Program-made: the position numbers and the translations under genes
Notes under the pieces: generated by a model
What the model was told of the DNA's origin: nothing
The model's database searches: none
The model's input: only the letters and a program-made list of their open reading frames with translations
Assembly (NCBI RefSeq): GCF_004765815.2
Contig: NZ_ML974127.1
Location: 1,342,927 to 1,406,926 of the forward strand
DNA: 64,000 nucleotides
Origin: Halorussus salinus
GTDB lineage: Archaea; Halobacteriota; Halobacteria; Halobacteriales; Haladaptataceae
Direction: 5' to 3'
Shown: piece by piece, positions 59,506 through 64,000 of the stretch
How the letters are laid out: every line of letters begins with the position of its first letter
How positions within the stretch are numbered: the stretch's first letter is position 1

Positions 59506-61281
59506 TCACTCCAGTTCGTACACCCGCGCCTCGTAGGGGCGCAACTCGAACGAGCGCGGGCCTTCCGCGTCCACCGCGTAGTTGTGCAGGACGCACTCGG
59601 CGTCGTCGTATTGGACGCTCCGCGGGAGCGAGAACGTCGGCGTGCCGTCGCCGAAGTTCAGCACCGCGAGGAGTCGCTCGTCGCCGAGGGTCCGCAGGTA
59701 GGCGTAGATGTCGGGGTCGTCCGGCAGGAGGAGTTCGTAGTCGCCGTAGACCGCCACGGGCGTCGATTTCCGGTACTCGATGAGTTCCCGGTAGTAGTTC
59801 CAGATGGAGTCCGCGCGGGCGGTCGCGTCCGCGACGTTCACCGCGTCGTGGTTCGGGTTCACCGGAATCCACGGCTCGCCTTCCGTGAATCCGGCGTTCT
59901 CCTCGTCGGACCACTGTATCGGCGTCCGGGCGTTGTCCCGGCTCCGGTAGCTGACGACCTCCAGAATCTCGTCCATCGGCCAGCCCTCCTGCTTCTTGCG
60001 ATTCACGAAGTTCTGCGCGCTCACGTCCTGCACCTGCGATTCGCGCTCGAAGGGGAAGTTCGTCATGCCGATTTCGTCGCCCTGATAGACGTACGGCGTC
60101 CCGCGGAGCGTAAAGAGCATCGTCGCCAGCATCTTGGCCGACTCGATGCGGTAGAGGCCGTCGTCGCCGAACCGCGAGACGATGCGCGGCCAGTCGTGGT
60201 TGCCCAGATAGGCGCTGTTCCAGCCCTCGCCCTGTAGGCCGTTCTGCCACTTCGTCAGCACTTGCTTGAACTCGGGAAGCGGGAACTCGCCGACGGTCCA
60301 GCGGTCGCCGCTCTCGCCGTAGTCGAGCGTGACGTGTTCGAAGTGAAACACCATGTTCAGGCCGTCGCCGTCCGGGCCGAGGTACTGCTGGGCCTGCTCG
60401 ACCGTCGCGCCGGGCATCTCGCCGACCGTCATCACGTCCCGGCCCGAAAGCACCTCGTCGTACATCTCGGAGATGAACTCGTGGGCGCGCGGCCCGGTCA
60501 TGAAGTGTTCCGCGCCGGTCCACCCCGAGTCGGGGTCGCCGTCCGGCAGGCCCTCGGCCTTCGACACGAGGTCGATTACGTCCATCCGGAAGCCGTCGAT
60601 ACCCTTGTCGAGCCACCAGCGCATCATCTCGTAGACGCGCTCCCGAACCTCCGGATTCTCCCAGTTCAGGTCGGGTTGCTTCTCGTCGAAGAGGTGGAGG
60701 TAGTACTGCTCGGTCTCGTCGTCGTAGCTCCACGCCGACCCGCCGAACGCCGACTCCCAGTTGTTCGGCGGTCGGCCCTTCCCGCCCGGCCCGTCGCCCC
60801 GGCCGTCGCGCCAGATGTAGAAGTCCCGGAACTCGCTGTCCCGCGATTCTCGGGACTGCCGGAACCACTCGTGTTCGTCGGACGTGTGGTTGACCACGAG
60901 GTCCATGATGAGCCGAATGTCCCGGTCGTGCAGGCCCTCTAACACGCGGTCGAAGTCGTCCATCGTCCCGAACTCGTCCATGATGTCGCGGTAGTCCCGG
61001 ATGTCGTAGCCGTTGTCCGCGTTCGGCGAGTCGTAGACCGGGTTCAGCCATACCACGTCCACCCCGAGCGCGTCGAGGTAGTCCAGTTTGGCTTCGACGC
61101 CCCGCAGGTCGCCCACGCCGTCGCCGTCCGAGTCGAAGAAGCTCCGGGGGTAAATCTGGTAGACGACGGCCTCCTTCCACCACTCGCGGCTCTCGGTCAG
61201 GTGGTCGAACGCGGGATGCTCCTCGGCGGGTCCGTCGAAGTCTACGCGCTCCTCGTCGGGGGTAGCGTCCGGGAAATCCAT
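59506..61281 (-). CDS. GH13 alpha-glucosidase (oligo-1,6-glucosidase-like)
   Basis: 591 residues, cytoplasmic. Hydrolyses terminal alpha-glucosidic bonds of maltose, isomaltose or similar sugars. GH13 conserved regions: DLVVNHTSDEHEWF, GFRMDVIDLVSK (nucleophile D234), VMTVGEMPG (acid E288) and LGNHDWPRIVSR (H362, D363). The QIYPRSFFDSDGDGVGDLRG opening and C-terminal beta domain are complete. Start MDFPDATPDE at 61281; the upstream open frame runs antisense through the next small gene. Confidence 0.93.
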   Translation of the reverse strand: MDFPDATPDEERVDFDGPAEEHPAFDHLTESREWWKEAVVYQIYPRSFFDSDGDGVGDLRGVEAKLDYLDALGVDVVWLNPVYDSPNADNGYDIRDYRDIMDEFGTMDDFDRVLEGLHDRDIRLIMDLVVNHTSDEHEWFRQSRESRDSEFRDFYIWRDGRGDGPGGKGRPPNNWESAFGGSAWSYDDETEQYYLHLFDEKQPDLNWENPEVRERVYEMMRWWLDKGIDGFRMDVIDLVSKAEGLPDGDPDSGWTGAEHFMTGPRAHEFISEMYDEVLSGRDVMTVGEMPGATVEQAQQYLGPDGDGLNMVFHFEHVTLDYGESGDRWTVGEFPLPEFKQVLTKWQNGLQGEGWNSAYLGNHDWPRIVSRFGDDGLYRIESAKMLATMLFTLRGTPYVYQGDEIGMTNFPFERESQVQDVSAQNFVNRKKQEGWPMDEILEVVSYRSRDNARTPIQWSDEENAGFTEGEPWIPVNPNHDAVNVADATARADSIWNYYRELIEYRKSTPVAVYGDYELLLPDDPDIYAYLRTLGDERLLAVLNFGDGTPTFSLPRSVQYDDAECVLHNYAVDAEGPRSFELRPYEARVYELE

Positions 61282-61354
61282 ACACTCCACATCAACGAAC
61301 TCCGGCGGCTTAGGTTTGGTTGCGCTTAAGTAGCAGGACCCGGAAGTTGCGCGC

Positions 61355-61528
61355 ATGGACGACCACGACGACAACGCTGACCACACGGACCACGGCCACG
61401 ACGTAGAGGGTCTCGACCGAGTTACCTCGCCGATGCAGGAGTTCTCGATGTCGCAGGTCGGCATCGGCTTCGCCGTCCTCGCGGTCGGTCTCGTCGTCGC
61501 GTTCGCGATTCCGCTCCTCGCGGCGTAA
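61355..61528 (+). CDS. Small membrane protein, 57 aa (DUF7550-like)
   Basis: His/Asp-rich start (MDDHDDNADHTDHGHDVEGL), a conserved-looking DRVTSPMQEFSMSQVGIGF, then one hydrophobic helix to the end (VLAVGLVVAFAIPLLAA). I recall this pattern as a widespread haloarchaeal mini-protein (DUF7550). The histidine cluster might bind metal. It is divergent from the alpha-glucosidase with a shared TATA-like gcttaag region. Confidence 0.73.
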   Translation: MDDHDDNADHTDHGHDVEGLDRVTSPMQEFSMSQVGIGFAVLAVGLVVAFAIPLLAA

Positions 61529-61562
61529 CGACTGCTCCCCGCGTAACCGTCGCTCTCCTCCG

Positions 61563-61817
61563 TCAGCGTTCGCCGGTCAGTACGAGGTAGAATCCGGCGA
61601 CGAAGCAGACGATGCTGAGAGTCACGAGTGCCGACGGTGATGCGACACCGCTACTCGCCGCCGTGTTCGCGTACACCTGTATCGTTAACCCGGCGAGCAA
61701 GGCGAGATACCCCGCTTTCGCTACAGTCGGCGTCTCGTTCCACCGCCACGCGAACACTGCGGCGGCCGACACTAAGAGTACTACCGCGAGTATCGTTTGC
61801 CATGTCACGAGGACCAT
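61563..61817 (-). CDS. Small membrane protein, 84 aa
   Basis: Three hydrophobic segments: ILAVVLLVSAAAVFAWRW, AGYLALLAGLTIQVYAN and ALVTLSIVCFVAGFYLVL. An AT-rich promoter region (gtattttaaactcg) lies between it and the halocin-like gene upstream on the same strand. It could be a separate unit or belong with that gene, for example as an immunity protein. No family recognised. Confidence 0.72.
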   Translation of the reverse strand: MVLVTWQTILAVVLLVSAAAVFAWRWNETPTVAKAGYLALLAGLTIQVYANTAASSGVASPSALVTLSIVCFVAGFYLVLTGER

Positions 61818-61882
61818 ACGAAGGACACTCCAGTATCGAGACTAACGAGTTTAAAATACAAAAGGTTAGCGAGGGAACCGAA

Positions 61883-62731
61883 TTAGCACAAGGGGGCTGG
61901 ACCGGTACACGGGTCACAGAGGAACCCGAGTTTCGGAGCGGAGATGATGGTCCCGATGCAGGTCGCACACGTCTGGAAGTTCCGGAACGCCCCGCACAGA
62001 CTGCAGGCGGTGACGATGCCTGCGTACGCCCGAGCCAGCCGGTACCAACAGTTGAGATTCGGGAGACACGGACCACACGGCAAGAGTTGTTCCGTCCCGA
62101 CATCACCCGACGACCGAAGTTCTTCTTCGGCTTCCCGGAGGATGCGCCGGTACTCCGCAGTCGTAAGCGTCTCCTCGGTCGTGACGACTTCGCCCTCTTC
62201 GACGCGTGACACCCGGATTATCGCTTTCGCGGTTCCTTCACCCGTGTCTACGTACGTGATTTCCCGGTATATCGGCGGTAAGTCGTCACGGCCCGACCAG
62301 AGGAGAAACGCGTCGGTTCTCTCGCCCTCGTCCTCACGCTTGTACTTGAACGGAATGTCCACGGTCCTGTAAGACGTCCCCGACACAATCGTCCGAAGCG
62401 CCTTCGCGTCTCCGACTCGTGGAGTTACGTCGGGTCCCGTGGCCTCTCGAAGTAGCGACTGGACATCCGCATCCGAGAGGGCCGCGCCGATTGCACGACC
62501 GCGGTCTCCTCGCGTGAGCTTCTCGATGGTCCAGTCACGGCCGTTTTCGGCTCCGGAGACCGATCCCGACACCGCACCGACGGAGGTCAGAAACGACGCT
62601 GCAGTAGCGGAAGTCTTCAGGAATCGACGCCGGTTCGGCGTCCTCGCCGAATCGGATCGCCGGTAGTCGTCTCGGTCGGTACTGTCGGTCGAATCGCTTG
62701 CCGATTGTTTCGGATGTGGTTCACCACTCAT
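61883..62731 (-). CDS. Tat-exported protein with ten-Cys C-terminal domain (halocin C8-like precursor candidate)
   Basis: 282 residues. A Tat signal (PNRRRFLKTSATAASFLTSV, 32-51) is followed by a middle domain of about 155 residues without cysteine. The last 64 residues hold all ten cysteines: C219, C222, C228, C243, C246, C255, C258, C272, C275 and the final C282. The region includes four CxxC pairs and a hydrophobic core (ARAYAGIVTACSLCG, CIGTIISAPKLGFLC). Halocin C8 precursors have the same plan: Tat signal, immunity-type N-domain, Cys-rich peptide with ten Cys ending in Cys. Function as an antimicrobial is inference. An SD-like ggggaagg precedes the ATG at 62731. Confidence 0.8.
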   Translation of the reverse strand: MSGEPHPKQSASDSTDSTDRDDYRRSDSARTPNRRRFLKTSATAASFLTSVGAVSGSVSGAENGRDWTIEKLTRGDRGRAIGAALSDADVQSLLREATGPDVTPRVGDAKALRTIVSGTSYRTVDIPFKYKREDEGERTDAFLLWSGRDDLPPIYREITYVDTGEGTAKAIIRVSRVEEGEVVTTEETLTTAEYRRILREAEEELRSSGDVGTEQLLPCGPCLPNLNCWYRLARAYAGIVTACSLCGAFRNFQTCATCIGTIISAPKLGFLCDPCTGPAPLC

Positions 62732-62765
62732 TTTCCTTCCCCAAAAGAAAATTAAGTACATCTAA

Positions 62766-62775
62766 TAATAAAATA
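62766..62775 (-). promoter_or_regulatory. AT-rich promoter of the halocin-like gene
   Basis: On the minus strand tattttatta lies about 39 nt before the ATG at 62731, within a long AT-rich stretch (62750-62812). With the purine-rich ggggaagg just before the ATG, a short leader with a ribosome-binding site is likely, unlike the leaderless neighbours. Confidence 0.5.
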
Positions 62776-62797
62776 GTTTCTTCAGTATAATTATAAT

Positions 62798-64000
62798 TTA
62801 TATAATTACATTCGCATGTAGGTCGGACGCCGCCTCTTCTGCGACGACTGACACGCTCGCGTTCGTCCCCGAAACGCTCGCGCTCCGGACGAACGACTCG
62901 GTTCCGGCGAGCAGGACGACCGTCTCGTCGCTCGTCCGGACCGTCCGGAAAGTCACCTCGCCGTCGCGCCACGTCGTCGCCGAGTCGGTCGGCGACCGAT
63001 TCGCCGACCCGTTCGCTCGCGCGTCGAGGTATCGGTCCATCGCCCCCGCGAACTCGTCGGCCTCGCTCGGCGAGTCCCACCGCGTCGCCCAGACGAAGCT
63101 CCGGGTGCCCTCGTCGTCGGCGACCGGGACGAGGCGGTCGGTGCCCCAACCGGCCGCGGCGTCGGCCGCCCGCGTCTGGTTCAACTCCGTTCCGACCGCG
63201 ATGCGGGTGAACAGTTCCCCGTAGGTGTCGCTCCCGCCACGTGTCCGATTCGCACCCGGTTCGACCGACAGCGAGAGCGACAGCGGCGTCTCGGACCCGT
63301 CGGTGTCGTTGTGGAGAATCTGTTCGGTGGTCCGAGGCGGGTCGTCGTACACCGCCGAGACGTTGCGCGGCGAGTCGAACCGGTGGTCGAGGTAGCGACT
63401 GCCGAAGTAGTAGCGTGCGATGCTGTACTTGACGCTCGCGGGTGCCGACCGGTAGCGTTCGGTCGTGGTAATCGACGCCCAGTCGCCCGCCAGATACCGC
63501 CGGTCGTAGGCGTCGGCGACGAACACCGCCGCGCCCTCCACGACGCTGGCGTAAGTCAGGACGGTGTCGCGCGTCGGCGTCCGGTCCACGTCGAGGGCGA
63601 ACTGGAGCCGCGCGAACGCGCGCTGGCGGAACTGGACGGTGTGGACGAACTCGTGGGCGAGCGTGCGTTCGAGCGCCCGCTCGTCCGCGGCGGTCGCCAC
63701 GCGCTCGTTGACGACGACCGACTGGGCCGACGGCACGTAGGCCGCGACCGAGACTCCCTCCTCGCTGTCGTCCGTCCCGTCGTCGGAGGCCTCGTCGTCG
63801 GTGGTCTCGTCGTCAGCGGCCTCGTCGCTGGTATCCTCGCCGTCGGACTGCCCGCCTGCGTCACCACCGTCTCCTCCGATTCCCATCACGCCCGCGAAAC
63901 TCCGCGCGCTGGACTCGCTTCCGGCGGTTGGCGGACCGCCGGTGTCGCTCCGAATCTCGGCGGGGGACTTGACCACGAGGAGGGTCGGCGGCGCGACCTC
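62798..64000 (-). CDS. HExxH surface protein, Hvo_1808-like (5' end outside window)
   Basis: At least 400 residues are visible; the start lies beyond the right edge. The HExxH zinc-protease-like motif is in LAHEFVHTVQFRQRA, with a possible third ligand in VVEGAAVFVADAYDRRYL. An acidic linker (DDETTDDEASDDGTDDSEEG) and several Asn-X-Ser/Thr sites fit a surface protein. The layout matches what I recall as the haloarchaeal Hvo_1808 family. Proteolytic activity is not established. It lies 66 bp upstream of the halocin-like gene on the same strand. Confidence 0.82.
   Translation of the reverse strand, partial: EVAPPTLLVVKSPAEIRSDTGGPPTAGSESSARSFAGVMGIGGDGGDAGGQSDGEDTSDEAADDETTDDEASDDGTDDSEEGVSVAAYVPSAQSVVVNERVATAADERALERTLAHEFVHTVQFRQRAFARLQFALDVDRTPTRDTVLTYASVVEGAAVFVADAYDRRYLAGDWASITTTERYRSAPASVKYSIARYYFGSRYLDHRFDSPRNVSAVYDDPPRTTEQILHNDTDGSETPLSLSLSVEPGANRTRGGSDTYGELFTRIAVGTELNQTRAADAAAGWGTDRLVPVADDEGTRSFVWATRWDSPSEADEFAGAMDRYLDARANGSANRSPTDSATTWRDGEVTFRTVRTSDETVVLLAGTESFVRSASVSGTNASVSVVAEEAASDLHANVII

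Overview
The window is chromosomal DNA from a haloarchaeon (class Halobacteria). The evidence is a GC-rich sequence with a very acidic proteome, leaderless genes with a TATA box about 25-30 nt before the start codon, many twin-arginine signals (several with lipoboxes), and archaeal markers: RNA polymerase subunit L, SUI1/aIF1, Dph2, TatA, a GG-ending SAMP/MoaD protein, and a PilA-type pilin. I found no rRNA, tRNA or CRISPR array. Both ends cut genes: an aldehyde dehydrogenase on the left (C-terminus missing) and an HExxH surface protein on the right (N-terminus missing).

Layout. 1-11.7 kb: metabolic and housekeeping genes (nitrilase-fold hydrolase, Dps-like protein, Old Yellow Enzyme, Eis-like acetyltransferase, TatA, MaoC hydratase), with a 17-bp tandem array and dispersed intergenic repeats. 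11.7-12.6 kb: an AT-rich island with one membrane protein gene. 12.6-21.5 kb: OB-fold protein/thiolase pair, SAMP/MoaD next to an aldehyde ferredoxin oxidoreductase, SUI1, asparaginase, histidine kinase and acyl-CoA synthetase. 21.5-26.1 kb: a duplicated cassette (Tat lipoprotein plus mini-membrane protein) and a cysteine-rich Tat subtilase. 26.2-34.3 kb: a GT75-like protein and a five-gene operon (Fe3+-type ABC transporter, PMT-like glycosyltransferase, Nudix hydrolase). Each of these two units has a TTAGG...CCTAA palindrome at its promoter, which suggests a shared metal-responsive regulator. 34.5-40.8 kb: GT2, GrpB-like protein, pilin, a hairpin-rich intergenic stretch, a DUF5805-like/tyrosine recombinase pair, and a Tat-exported protein. 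40.9-49.3 kb: a kinase downstream of a long acidic coiled-coil protein, an Asp-box propeller, an MBL hydrolase and a repetitive PRC-barrel protein. 49.4-58.4 kb: YlbF protein, Dph2, exported lipase-like hydrolase, METTL5-like methyltransferase, rhomboid fusion, RpoL, a sequon-rich exported protein and HisF. 58.4-64 kb: EthD-like protein, GH13 alpha-glucosidase, small membrane proteins, a Tat-exported protein with a ten-cysteine C-terminal domain resembling halocin C8 precursors, and the HExxH surface protein.

The strongest leads for something undescribed are the halocin-C8-like precursor (61883-62731), the duplicated lipoprotein/mini-membrane cassette (21566-24456), the palindrome-linked GT75/iron-transport units (26209-34260), and the hairpin cluster (37895-38088). 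All functions are read from motifs by eye; no database search was run.
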